A stretch of DNA of 64,000 nt, taken from the NCBI GenBank assembly GCA_001051155.2, contig JYIP02000003.1, positions 3,348,001 to 3,412,000 of the forward strand, written 5' to 3'. Position 1 is the first letter of the stretch. The number at the start of each line of letters is the position of its first letter. The DNA comes from Chrysoporthe austroafricana. Lineage: Eukaryota > Ascomycota > Sordariomycetes > Diaporthales > Cryphonectriaceae. Positions 13,279-24,361 of the stretch are shown here, in pieces. The position numbers were made by a program, and so were the translations under genes. A model generated the notes under the pieces. The model searched no databases, was not told where the DNA came from, and saw only the letters and a list, made by a program, of their open reading frames with translations.

Positions 13279-13732
13279 GCGGGACAGTTCACCTGCCCTT
13301 CCTGGCGGGGCGGTTCTCCGGATAGCTCCACGCGCGGCTCAGGGCCCGCCGCGCTGGACGAGTGAGCCGTTAATGATGCCGGGGTGAGCTGTTCTGCTGC
13401 GGAATACCACTATCGTATGTACGCTTGCTGCTGCTGGCTGCCGCATGCGGTGTTGCTTTTCCCGTCCTCCCACCCCCTCCCCCGGGTGGTGGTCCTCGGG
13501 CTGGGCGCTGCGCGTCGTCGCTGCGATCTGGGCCCTTCCGCCGCGCCCTTGGGGGGGGGGGGATCTCGCCATCGCCGTGCCCCGTGTTGTGTATCGAGAC
13601 AGCGTCACGATGCCACGGTGCTAACGGGGTTTTTTTTCCCCTGCAGGGTGAGCAGGCCCGCATGGCCGATCCGGCCTAGACACGGGGAGACGGGTAGAGT
13701 GGCGAGGGCCTGCCCATGCGGACAGAGACACA

Positions 13733-13776
13733 CACAGAGAGAGAGAGAGAGAGAGACAGAGAGACAGAGAGGCAGA
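13733..13776. repeat. AG dinucleotide tract
   Basis: A near-perfect (AG)n tract runs into an agaca/ggcaga-type imperfect tract. Confidence 0.8.
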
Positions 13777-14975
13777 GACATGCAGGGCCGGGTCTCGACA
13801 TCCCGCCCGCACTTGGGTCTCACGGCGGCAGGCCTGAGGCGTCATGCTGTGGAACACACACACAATGCGCGACGGGAGGCTAGCTGGCAGGCTGGGACCG
13901 GCGAGAAGGAAGGAAAAAAAAAAAAACGCCTGCCCGGCTCTCTCCCTGGCCTCTGGTCGTATGAGGCTGGTTTCGTCCCCGGGCGGACGGGCCTGCTGTG
14001 GCTCTCCAGAGGTGGCCTGATGGCTGCTGCTGCTGCTGCTCTCCGTCTCCCTCACCCGTGGGACGAGGTCATGTGAGCCTCCTGTGGAAGGTTGCGCCCG
14101 TCGCAGAGATCGCGGAAGCGCGACCCGACACAGGAACACAGGCTCGAGCTCGGTCTGCCTGCGGCCGCCCTGCCCGTGGGGCGTGGGCATCGTGCCGCAT
14201 GTCAACGGCGTGCCTCTGCGGTGGACCGTGCGAGCGGAGCGTGTGTGCGAGCCTGGTCGAACCAGCCCCGTCCGCCCTCTCTCTCCCCCCGTCCTGTGCC
14301 ACCACCCAGCCCCGGCTACAGCTGCCCGTTGGCGGCAGCACGCCGCCGCCGCCGCCGCCGCCCCAGCATCATTCGACATATCGGGCGGACACTCTGCTCC
14401 TGCGCCAAGTCGAGAACGCTCCCTAGGGGAAAGGGGACGAAGAGGGGGCCCGGCCACACAGCGATGTCCGCTTCCTCACCCCCCCCCCTTTTCAGCCAGG
14501 CCTGCATCCGACCACTTGGGTACGCCTCCCGCGTCGCACGGGGGCTCGCGTCCGGCACCTCGGTGGGTCTCGGTGCGAGGTGACTGCTCAGCCGTGACAG
14601 TGGCGACCGAGACGAACACGGGTGCGGGCGCGGGCAGGCAGGCAGGGCAACAATAGCACGATCTGCCGGAGGAGAAAGGGGGAGGGGGGCGAGTAGAGAG
14701 AAGTTGTTGGGCGGATAGGGTCGTCGACGGTGATAGGCTGGTCGCGGGCGAACCAGGCGGGCTGGCTCGGGCTCGGGCTCCGGGTGTTCGCCCCTGGGCT
14801 TGGCCTATGTATGTGTGTCTACGTGTCTCTGGTCGCTAGAGCACCCGAGCAGATCGGACGGGGGGCCAGATTTCATGCGAGGCCGTCCGGCCGTTCACGG
14901 GGTACAGTACTGGGGGGCAGGCCATGCTGGGTCGGTACCACTGGCATAGACTGGTTCGGAGCAGGTGGACCGTTC

Positions 14976-15056
14976 GTCTGTCTTGTCTGTCTGTCTGTCT
15001 TGTCTGTCTGTCTGTCTTGTCTGTCTGTCTGTCTGTCTGTCTTGTCTGTCTTGTCT
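14976..15056. repeat. tgtc repeat with higher-order 17-bp periodicity
   Basis: The tract is built of tgtc units interrupted at regular spacing by an extra t. This gives larger cttgtctgtctgtctgt units of 17 bp (one of 21 bp), then decaying 9-bp units. It is non-coding; Cys/Leu/Ser-rich open frames across it are artefacts of the repeat. Confidence 0.85.
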
Positions 15057-15589
15057 ATCTATGCACCTGTGTATCGCGCCCGTGCTAGAGGGAAGCGGCA
15101 CGAGCATTCTGGTCATGTGGCCGCGCCAGGTGCTGCCGCGAGGCTGCGACGAGGTGCGTTCCCGCGCGGCGCCGGCTGGCCACCTACGTTGGTGTTGCAC
15201 CGCGTCGCGTCGCCGATTTGTGCTTTCTTTTTCTTTTCTTTCTCTTTGCTTTTTTTTTTTTTTTTTTTCTTTGCCCCCCGCCTATTCTTGCCCGCGGCAC
15301 ACAGCGATGAGTGACTTAGCGGGTACGTACGTCTTGTCTGTCCTACCTACAGACAACGCTCTCCGGCATCCTCCGCCGAGGAGAGAGGGGGCACAGGATA
15401 CGACGACGGCACGACATGCCGCTAGTATGGTAGGATCCGGCCCCGGCGGTGCCTCCACGTCACGACCGCGACAACACGACACACAGATAGATGTATGGCG
15501 TATACACCAGAGGTGTAGATTACCCCGAGAGATAGGATCACCCCTCCCTCCCCCTCCCCCTCCCCCTCCGCGCGCGAGCCCGCGTCCGT

Positions 15590-18002
15590 CTAGGACGGTA
15601 TCGTCACCTGGAACACCAGCGCCTGGTTGTCCAGGGTGTAGCCCGAGGCGTCGGCGTAGGCGTACCGGCCGAAGTCGAGGTGGCCGTCCTGCGTGATGAA
15701 GTCGTTGTCGCTCATGCTGATGACGAAGTAGTTCGTCCCGGGGTCCTCGGGGTCGACCGGCGCCAGGGCGATCGACTCCCACTTCTCGTTCTTGGGCCGG
15801 TGGCGAAGAGGTTAGCATAGTAGTGAGTCCAGCATTGGCCCTCGCTTTGCTTGTGTGATCACCGAGGGCAGGTCACACCGCGGCGCTGGAGGTCGGGGAG
15901 GGGGGGGGGGTTGGTTTCGGCTTACCAGCAGGGTGCTGTTCTGGTCGCCGCCGTTGTGCATCCCGAACCGCCCCAGCTGGGCGTTCACGTTGAAGTCCAG
16001 GAAGGGGCAGTACGTCGCGGCCGTGATGGCGGACTCGAGGACACCATCGCTATCAGCGACGGCGCAGGCCGCGCAGTCGTAAGTCTCCCCGGCGACGTCG
16101 GTGGCCGCCGAGACGTCGAAGACGTCGATGTGCCGGTACACGCTCCGCGACTCGGCCTGGCCGTGGCCGAAGCCCGAGTCGCGCGCGAGCACGAGGAACT
16201 GGCCGTTGGGCAGCGCGTGCAGCTCCGACTGCGCGGCGACCTTGGGGTTCTTGGACGCCTTGGCCGTGTAGTCGTCGTAGAAGGGCAGCGGTACGACGTA
16301 CTCGGCGAGGTAGACGGGCGCGAGCCTGTCCGAGACGTCGTAGACGACTAGGCGGGCGTTCTGCTCGGTCTGTGACGCCAGGCCCTGGGGGGATCGTCAG
16401 CACGGGGCCGGTATGTACGGGACCATTGCCTTGGGATCCACAGATGGAGGGTTATGTTTTCTTTGGCATCGAGTCCTTCTAGTTAGGGGCTTGATCATGG
16501 AGGTTTGAGGACTCACTCCCTCCTGGTTGGCGGCTGCTTGTAGCAGAACATAGAGAGTCTCGCCATCAGCAGACGCAGAAAGCCCTTCAAAGCCTGTCCC
16601 CCTTAGTGTCAGTGATCTATCTATCTGTTCAACAGACACCCTCTCACACCTCCGGAAGCCCCTCATGCCCCTCCACCCACTCACCGTGGTTGTTATCCCG
16701 CCCCGTCGGGTTGTCCGCAGGCTCCACGTCGTCGTCGTCCTGGTCCTCCCAGATGGGCGGCGAGTCGGCCGAGAACGAGTCCGAGCCGTTGCGCTTGGGC
16801 ACGATGGCCTCGGACGGCCGGATGGCGGAGACGATGGTCCCGTCGGCGTCGAGCAGCCAGACGTACGGCCCGTACTCGTCGCTGACCCAGAACGTCCCGT
16901 CACCGTTGACGACGAGGCCCTCGGCGTCCACGGCGATGCGCGTCTGCGTGGTGCCGTTGGCCAGGCCGCCGCCGAAGCCGTCGCCCGTCCACGTCGCCGC
17001 CGGGAGGAGCGGGAAGCCGTCGTAGGACAGCCCGCCCGACTCCGTCGCGTCGAGGCCCGTGGTGGGCTGCCCGTCCTCCGGCCCGGAGAACAGGATGGTG
17101 TCGAGGTAGGTGAAGGCCAGGTTCGGCGGCGCCGGGTTCTCGACCGTGGCGTTCGGCTGGAGGGTGAGGGTGATGTTGAACTTGTGCACGCGGTTGATGA
17201 AGTTCACGGTCCCCTCTGTGTTCCTATAGCCGTTTGTCAGCTTTGTATTCACCGTCGTCGAGGTCTTCATATATTAGGTCCGCATCTCTATCTCTATAGG
17301 TTGGGGCCTCCACATGAAGATTCGAACTCGACAAGCTCCCAACCATGGTCATCTCAAAGGCACTGCATAGTGGTGATGATCCATATCGAGACACTCTCCG
17401 TTACCGTCGTCTAGACTTCTCAACATAGCTGGACCCTCGTATCTTAGAACAGAACTTCCATCCCAGAACAGAACTTCCATCCCAGAACAGAACTTCCATC
17501 CCAGAACAGAACTTCCATCCCAGAACAGAACTTCCATCCCAGAACAGAACTTCCATCCCAGAACGACAACAACAGTCCCAGCAGCACTCGCCGCCCTCCC
17601 ATACCGACTCCAGCCCCCCGCAAGCGCGAACCAGACCCCCCCCCCAGAGCGAGAGCGAGAAGAAGAAGAAGAAAGAAGAACAAGAAACACTCACCACCCC
17701 CGATCCGGCAGCGCCCACAGCACCCCCGTGTACGCCCCCCCCATCAGCGCTCCGCGCCCAGGACCCCGGCTCGAGCGCGATGGCGCTGCCGATGCCGCCG
17801 ATCGTGTCCCCGAACCGGTCCCGCGCGTCGCCCGGGATGTAGCCGTACCCCGCGAGCTCCGTGTACGCGTAGAAGAGGCCGTTGCACGTCGTGGTGTTCA
17901 CGGCCGCGGTGCGGTGGCCGAGGCGGAGGCGGAGGAGGAGGAGGAGGAGGAGGAGGAGAAGGCCGTGAGGAGGGCCAGGAGGGCGAGGGAGAGGAGGGCC
18001 AT
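15590..18002 (-). pseudogene. Secreted phytase-like protein, exon 1 frameshifted
   Basis: This is an 'esterase-like activity of phytase' family protein, a secreted fungal protein with a beta-propeller-like domain; its substrate is not settled. Predicted exons are 17695-18002, 16685-17223, 16517-16593, 15926-16384 and 15590-15790 (1,584 nt, 527 codons plus stop). The ATG at 18002 opens a hydrophobic signal peptide (MALLSLALLALLTAF). Family hallmarks include a GIGSAIAL segment, VLWALPDRGW split by intron 1, RVHKFNITLTL, FWVSDEYGPYVWL, GFEGLSASADGETLYVLLQ and NDFITQDG near the end. In exon 1 the start frame hits TGA at about 17,898. The conserved middle part is read in another frame, and the original frame returns near a run of eight G (minus strand) around 17,745-17,755. 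The two shifts cancel, so exons 2-5 fit perfectly. The gene is either recently broken or intact with two assembly errors in low-complexity tracts. The 471-nt intron 1 holds a 19-bp minisatellite. Confidence 0.75.
17443..17556. repeat. 19-bp minisatellite in intron 1 of the phytase-like gene
   Basis: Five perfect copies of a 19-bp unit (cccagaacagaacttccat) follow one diverged copy at 17443-17461, head to tail. The unit length is not a multiple of three, so it cannot be a neutral coding repeat. It lies wholly inside the predicted 471-nt first intron, which is much longer than other introns in the window. Confidence 0.93.
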
Positions 18003-19792
18003 GGTGAGGGGAGCTGAATGAAGAGGATGGACGGGGAGAACAGGGCAGTGTGTACGTATGTCCCGGATAGCAGTTCGAGAGGAAATGACGGGCAGCCACG
18101 ACAATATAAACAACCCTCCAGCCTTGGCCACTGGATAGACGCAGGGACGGGAGCAGCCGAACCACGATCACTCTTATACCTCTCCCTCTCTCTTGATCTG
18201 CGCGCACACCCAGCCAGGACCAGGCACGAGCGAGCTCAACCCAGCCCGCACCAGGCACTCAACTTAACTCGCTCCACCTCCGCTCTCCCCATCCCGCATC
18301 ACACCTCCCAAAACAACCCAGGCCTCGGTCGTGGAATGGGGGGGGCAAAAAAAGACAGGACAAGAGCAGCAGAAGTAGCAGTTAGGAGAAGAAGAAAGAA
18401 GCAACATGCTCCACCCTGCGCCCGCCCCTCTCCTGCGATCTCATGACGTCGGGTGGTGTCCCGCTCCCCTAGACATGACGATAAACTTCTCCCCTCCGAG
18501 CCCAGAACAGAAAAACAAAGCAAAAGCCACGGTGGAGTCGTATTCCGGACCGCCGCCGCAGGGGGGACACATACATGCATGCCCCCAGGCTATACTCGCC
18601 CGGTAGGTTCGGCAGCGCAGCGCAGCGCAGCAGCGGGGTCCATCACCACGATTCGGGGGCAAAATACCCACCCAGGATCTTTCCCTTCAAGCTCTCGGTC
18701 AGAAAGAAAAACCCACACACACGCACGATGACTTGCATGAGAAGACTGACGATCTTCCCTCCCGCAGAGCACGTTGCACTGCTGGGAACTCCTATTCGCC
18801 TGTCGGCTGAGTGTGAGGTGAGGCGTCGTCGCCCTCAGCTCCGACGTGCGCCGGGGTCGGGGCCGGGGCTGGGGCACGTGGGCAATTGCTGTATTCGTCC
18901 TGGAGGACAGACACCAGGTAGGTTCGGAACAGAGCAGGGCGGGCCGAGCGGCCTTCTCCCTATGGCTAGTTAGGGTCGAGAAGTTCAGCTGGCTGGCTGG
19001 CTGGCTGTCTATGGTCCCGTCGGATCCTGTCACCGAGCAGTTGACTGGCTTGGCTTCCTCTCTCTGAACGTCTCCTTCGTCTATTGTGGGTGGATCGTAT
19101 CAGGTAGCTAGCTACTTATGATGACTTGACTGGCTGGTTGACTGACCCTGCCTCTGCCCGTCGAGATCTACATGCCACCAGCCAGTCGACAGTCTCCCTC
19201 CCCCCCCTCCCCACTGACCATTTTGACCGACCGGAAAAGGCACTCTCTCGAGAGTTGACGAGTGCTTCGTCCGCCCAGCCCCGTGCCCTCCTTTCCCCCC
19301 TCCCCCTCTCCCCAACCCCCCCCCCGCCTTGACTTTTCATTTTCGCTCCCATCCTTCCTTCCCCGGGGTTCCGCCCCGATCTTTTGACTCGACTTGAAGA
19401 AAATCTGTTGCTTGTAGGCCGAAAGAGAAGGTGTGTCTGTCCCCCTTGTCCTCCTCCCAACATGCTGCATCCTCTCTTGCCTAGCCTCTTCGCAGTGGCC
19501 CCCCCCCCAAAGCTGGCAACTAATATGCCGCATCCTTCTCTCTCTATGTGGTATCATACAAATGAAGCAGGGAATGTTGTATGTCGGCGCATGCGCTCAT
19601 GTTCTCGTGGAGACGAGCCTGCCCTCCTCCCCTCCCCCCAGTCTCGCCCGGTTCGACGGTCGCTCGTCTCACCCTTCACAGCCCGTAGAGCTCCCAGCCG
19701 TCTAGGCCCTGCGCGGGCTCCTCCGGGCGGCCGGGCTGCTGGAAACCTGCCGTGCGTGGCGGGGCAAATTCGTTTCGGAACTCCTCCCGCAG
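18003..19792. other. Intergenic: promoter of phytase-like gene and 3' side of XPO1
   Basis: No gene is seen. It contains pyrimidine-rich DNA upstream of the phytase-like start (18,175-18,310), a short gcgca pentamer tract (about 18,612-18,634), a ggct tract (about 18,989-19,009) and C-runs around 19,200-19,325. All frames are short and unrelated to known families. Confidence 0.6.
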
Positions 19793-22700
19793 TCACAGCT
19801 CGTCGTCGTCGTTCTCCAGCTCCGATGGCTTCATCAGGCCGCCGACCTTGGATCTCCGGTCGAGGTCCGCCTGCTGCTTCGCCGCGTCCTCCTTCTCCTT
19901 CTCCACCTGGAAGAGCTCGGCGTTGTCACCAGCGAACTCCTTCAGCGAGATCAGGAAGTCGCGCAGGTGGAGCCGGAACTTGTCGTACTGTGTGTTGAGC
20001 GTGAACAGACCCTCGACAAAGGCGGCGATTTGTGCACTGTGAACACGTTAGCGAGCGACGAGACAGAATGCACCGCGCGGGACTTACGGTTGGAGGTTTG
20101 TGAAGGCATTCTGCAACAAGCTGCCCACAAAGTTGCCGAGGAACTCCCGGTTCGAGGTACCTGCCTGGGCCTGTTCCGCCTGGTAGATCGGACCCTGGAT
20201 CTTGGGCGCGACGCCGTCAGCCGGCTCCACGAAGTAGATCATGCGCATGAGCAGCATCGACTGCGTCTTGAAACCAGCCTTGTGGTCCTGGTCCGTCAGG
20301 ACAAAGAAGACGTCCTGCAGAATGGGGATGAAGAACTGGTTGAAGAACGCGTTGGACGTCGACACATCCGTCTTGTCCGCGATGTTGTTGATGAGCTCAA
20401 GGCACATGTTAAGGCCGGCGGCTTCGACGTCGCGGTTGTCGTGCTTACTAGCCCACAGGCAAGAGTCGATGACGAACTTGAATTGGCGGTTGTCGAGCTT
20501 GAGGAGGGCCGGGAAGCAATGGAGGTTGATCGCCCGCAGAAGGTTGAAGAACTCGACCCGGTGCTCTGGGAACTCCGAGAAGTCCTTGTTGATCATTTCC
20601 AGCGTGCATTCGAACACATTCTCCATGATGATGGGGACCTGGTCCTCCATCAGGGCGGACAGTTTCGAGATCACAGCAGTCATGGCCCGCAGAACCTCCG
20701 CGTCGCGGGCACCGGGGACGTTGCGGTTGTAGTCCACAAGGACGGAGTCGAGCAGCGGTGGGACCATCTGCGCCCGCACGGCGGGGAGATCCTCGGCCTT
20801 CTCGACATAGGTCTCGATCAGCTTCAGGATCTCTTTCTTGATCGTCCGCAGACCCCGGACCTTGGGCATCTTGGTCGCGATCTCGCCCTCCCTGGCCACG
20901 GCCTCGGAGATCAGCTGGCTGGTCGCCCTGTACATCTGCAGCATGTCGTGGTAGATGCGGCCGATCTGCGGATAGAAGTAGGGTCCGACCGATGAGCAGG
21001 CCGAGACGTTCGTCTTCATGATGTTGCCGATAATCTTGATCGTGTCGGCGTCCTGCAGGATCGTCGGATTGATCGTAGCCTGCTTGATGATCTCATCCCA
21101 CGCGGCGTTGGGATGCTGCATCAGTTCTGCCAAGAGCCGTTCCTGCTGGCTCTTATTGCCCTGCGCTGCCACCATGTAACCGCAAGCCTCGTAGAACGTG
21201 TGAACCTGCTGGGGGGTGAGGTCATTTGTGATCTTCGGGAGGTTCCTAACAATCTCCTCGATGAACGGCTCGTGCTCGCTCGGCTGGAGAGCGACGAAAT
21301 GGCGTTTGCACGACTTGGCGATCTTGATGAACGTGTCGCATGCCATGTCCTGCACACCTGTGGTGGTTGTCAGCAGCGGTCTCATTAGCGGGGCAGCAGA
21401 AAGACTCACCCTCGTGCGACTCATGCATGAACTCGAACAGTTTGTTCACAACCGTCTTAAGGAATTTCCAGTGCGCCTTGAGGAACCGAGGATACTGCCC
21501 GACGATGTACATGATGTTGCTGGCAACAACGGCCTTGTTGTCCTTACCACGCTTCATTTCTGTGAGCCCGAGGAGGTCCTTGATAACGGTCACCAGGAAC
21601 CGCTTCTCCGTCTCCTCGTTCATGGCCAGAGAAATGGATCCGATGGCCCAGCAGAGGACGTTGCAGTTGTGCCACGACCATTCTGTCCCGTCAACCTGCT
21701 TCGCGAGCTTGTCCGTCATAATGTTCTCCGTGTCGACGACGTCCAGATGGGTAAGGTAGACGAGGCACTCCCGGATGGTCTTGTAGAGCTGCACGGTGTC
21801 GCTCTCCTTGACGAACTCCCGGACGATCTCGCCCTCGTCGTTCTCGACGATCAGCACCTCCTCGGGACGGACCATCTTCTCGATCATGACGACCCGGAGG
21901 TTGGTCAGGATCTCCTGGTACTTGTGCTTCCGCAGAGGGTAGTTGGTCAGGAGCGCGGGGTTTGGTGCGCCCCCCTGCATCATCCCCACGACCATCAGCG
22001 GGTTGTCGCCGATAGGAAGGGACTGCATCTCCTCGTAGAGCTCCTGGACCAGCTTAAGCCAGTAGTCGAGGCAGATCTTGAAGATCTCTCGGTCGTCAAT
22101 CTGCGAGATGCGGATCAGGTAGTAGTGGCCGTGTGTGAGGTAGTCTCGGTTCGGCAGGTTCTCGATCAACTGTGCAACGTCAGCGGGCAACCGGGTCAGC
22201 GGGCGGCAGGCTCGTCTGGACTCACGTTCAGGTGCATGGAGAAGAAATTGGTGAGGAAGAGGGCCAGGTTCTGCACGAACTGCTGGTCCCGCGAGTTGCT
22301 CTGGGGATATGTCGACTTGAGGTCCATCTGGATGGGAATAATATTCGATATCGTGGTCAGGACCTCGGTGAACATCTTAACGAGCTGCTCGTCGTAGTTG
22401 TTGCTGCCCGGCCCGCCCGTCTGTAGGCCCCCGATCTCCGTCAGGCACTGGAGGGTGACGTTCCGGAACTCGGGCACCTCGAGGAAGCGCGTCCGCAGCA
22501 GCGAGATGAGGTTGGTCTCGAAGATGTAGCCCAGCGGGATCCAGTTGCAGAAGCGCAGCAGGGTCTCGAGCGTCGCCTGGACGAGGCTCGGCTGGGTGGC
22601 CGTGTTCAGGATCTCCTGGCAGAGCTGGAAGATCTGGGAGAACTCGCTGCACATCGTCTGCTTCAGGTTCCGGGTCTTGGACGAGGTCATCTGCTCGGCC

Positions 22701-23451
22701 GAGTAGTCGAAGACCTCCTCGGACAGGAGGCGGAGGATGATCATGTTGTTCTCGCAGACGGACAGGCTCGAGTGGCAGGCTTGTACGATCTCGTTGATGA
22801 AGGTCGGCCAGTTGTGCGGCCACTCCTGCTTCAGCACGGAGATGAGCACGAGGTTCAGCTTGTTGAGGAGGGTGCGCTGGGACCGTAACGACTCCTCGGT
22901 ACTGGAGCACTGCAGGATGAAGGCGACAATGAAGTTCCGGATGCCTGGGCCGCGGGTTAGCGCACGAGAGACGGCGGGCCTCTCGGAGGAGGGGGGGCCG
23001 CTCACCTTGACACTGCTCCCGCGGGAGCACCTTCCATCTTGTCATGATGACATGGTCGAGTACCTGCAGGGCGAGGTCTATGCGACCGGTCAGCCAACCG
23101 CCCCAACCGTGAGGACCGGCAGCACTGCGAGGGAGGCGGGGGGAAACAAACGTACACTTCGTCTGGGGGTAGGTGGCCTTGGAGAGGATATCGTCCACCA
23201 TGAGCCATGCGTCAGGGTCCTCCTTGAACTGCAATCACGACCTGTCAGCGGACATCGGGCGGTGGCGTGTGGAGGGGGGCGCGCGTTTACCTGGTTCAAG
23301 GCGGCCTGGGCAGCTTTTTGCTGCAGGCAGGGTGAGGTCGTCAGCAAGAAGAGCACACAGGACGGCAGGGTCAGGAGAGGCCTACCTGGTCGCCTCGTCC
23401 CTCATAGAAGGCACGGACGGTCACGTCCAGCTCCTCTATGGATATCGCCAT
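19793..23451 (-). CDS. XPO1: Exportin-1 / CRM1 nuclear export receptor
   Basis: This is a HEAT-repeat karyopherin that exports leucine-rich NES cargoes and RNPs through the nuclear pore with RanGTP. Predicted exons are 23386-23451, 23291-23320, 23156-23228, 23006-23077, 22226-22944, 21410-22169, 20088-21357 and 19793-20036 (1,077 aa, the usual CRM1 length). All phases close, with seven introns of 51-78 nt. Seen in the translation are the N-terminal importin-beta-like region ([14 protein letters not shown], then [12 protein letters not shown]), the NES-groove region ([27 protein letters not shown]), the [10 protein letters not shown] helix and an acidic C-terminal tail ending in DDDEL. The residue equivalent to S. 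pombe Cys529, the leptomycin B target, is Thr523 (codon 21561-21563, context [12 protein letters not shown]), as in budding yeast and A. nidulans. Insensitivity to leptomycin B is therefore inferred. Confidence 0.98.
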
Positions 23452-24361
23452 CGCGACCGGTGGGTGCGGAGGTGGGAGGAATCTGGGCTGGGTGTGGCTG
23501 TGATGGTTCTTGTCGCGGTGGGGGGTCTGTTGGATGAAAACACAGAGGGGGAACCAGAGAGCAGGTCTGGACCTGGGCCTCTGCGGCGGCGGCTGTGTGA
23601 TTTTGGGTGGGTGGGCTGTTGTGGGATTGAGAGTAGAGGGAGGGGAGAGAGATTGATCGCAGCCGGCTGGAGGAGGCAGCAGCAGGGGCAAGTCGAAGTG
23701 AAGGTTGAAGCTCTGTCTGACCCGAGCGGAGCGGGACCGTAGGCAGGTCGGGTCACTTCATGCTGCCGCCAGGCCCACCCCAGCCTACCCCGCTGTGGCC
23801 CCCAACCCGCCAGCCAGCCAGCCAGCCAAGCCAGCCAGCCTCGAGGAGGGCGAGCCGATGTTAGGCCTGTACCCGTCTGCCCGGCAGCGTTTTGCAGGGG
23901 CGCCTTAGCGAGGTCTGCAGCCGTGACGGGTACGTCACTGACAGCTTCGAGTCGCGTCTCGCTTTTTGTCAGCACTTTATCGAGCGCGTCCTCTCCGAAG
24001 TTCATTCGCTGCGGGCGGGACTGATGATAAATTCGCACAGCCTGCAGCCCACCACACTCTTGCTTAGAGGCCAACCAGACAGCGAGGGAGAGCCTTGCTC
24101 CCACCTGTGAGCGGGCTTTGTCCCAGTCCCTCATGCAGATACATCCCAGCACCGCTAGGAGGAAACGATGTTGGGGGGTTTGGTGCCTTGGGACGGATTT
24201 GATATCTGACATCTTTATCTACGGAAGACCAGTCCTTTTGTGTCTTGGTACACCACATTTTGTCTACTCTTTTTCTTATCTCCTGGTAGGAAAATGCTGC
24301 CTCTGCTAGAAGTGTGTCCCTAGTAGATCTAGATCATCTTGCCTCGAATAGCCGTGTATCC
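23452..24361. other. Intergenic: XPO1 promoter and 3' side of aminotransferase
   Basis: No gene is seen. It includes a ccag/ggct-type tetranucleotide tract near 23,808-23,840 and T-rich DNA at 24,200-24,300 just downstream of the aminotransferase stop. Confidence 0.6.
23808..23840. repeat. CCAG tetranucleotide tract
   Basis: About eight ccag/gcca units occur in near-perfect tandem between two genes, like the tract at 9,649-9,686. Confidence 0.75.

Larger units (their letters stand above)
10001..15589. other. Gene-poor, microsatellite-rich block, part 3
   Basis: I find no supportable gene. This is the most repeat-dense part of the window, with tandem ggctg, tgcg, tgtc, ag, gggc and gccgcc tracts, CA-rich DNA (12,124-12,245), several G-runs and a 19-T run at 15,250-15,268. 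Hydrophobic Cys/Leu/Ser-rich frames near 14,965-15,070 are simply translations of the tgtc repeat. The block ends at the 3' side of the phytase-like gene. Confidence 0.6.

Noticed and set aside
14965..15070. Hydrophobic Cys/Leu/Ser-rich open frame resembling a membrane segment
   Set aside because: It is the direct translation of the tgtc microsatellite and is open in several frames.
1..15589. Transposon or prophage remnants in the gene-poor block
   Set aside because: No reverse transcriptase, transposase, integrase or terminal repeats were recognised on either strand.
17310..17345. GTTCGAATC-type B-box on the minus strand suggesting a tRNA
   Set aside because: The flanks do not form a T-arm stem and no A-box or acceptor stem could be matched; similar isolated B-box-like strings near 5,228 and 40,785 failed the same test.
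17443..17556. Regular repeat that could suggest a CRISPR array
   Set aside because: The 19-bp units are contiguous with no unique spacers, lie in a eukaryotic intron and have no cas genes near.
19967..20995. 342-codon plus-strand open frame, and others opposite XPO1 (for example 21216-22397)
   Set aside because: They lie antisense to exons of exportin-1; G/C-rich third positions leave the opposite strand open.
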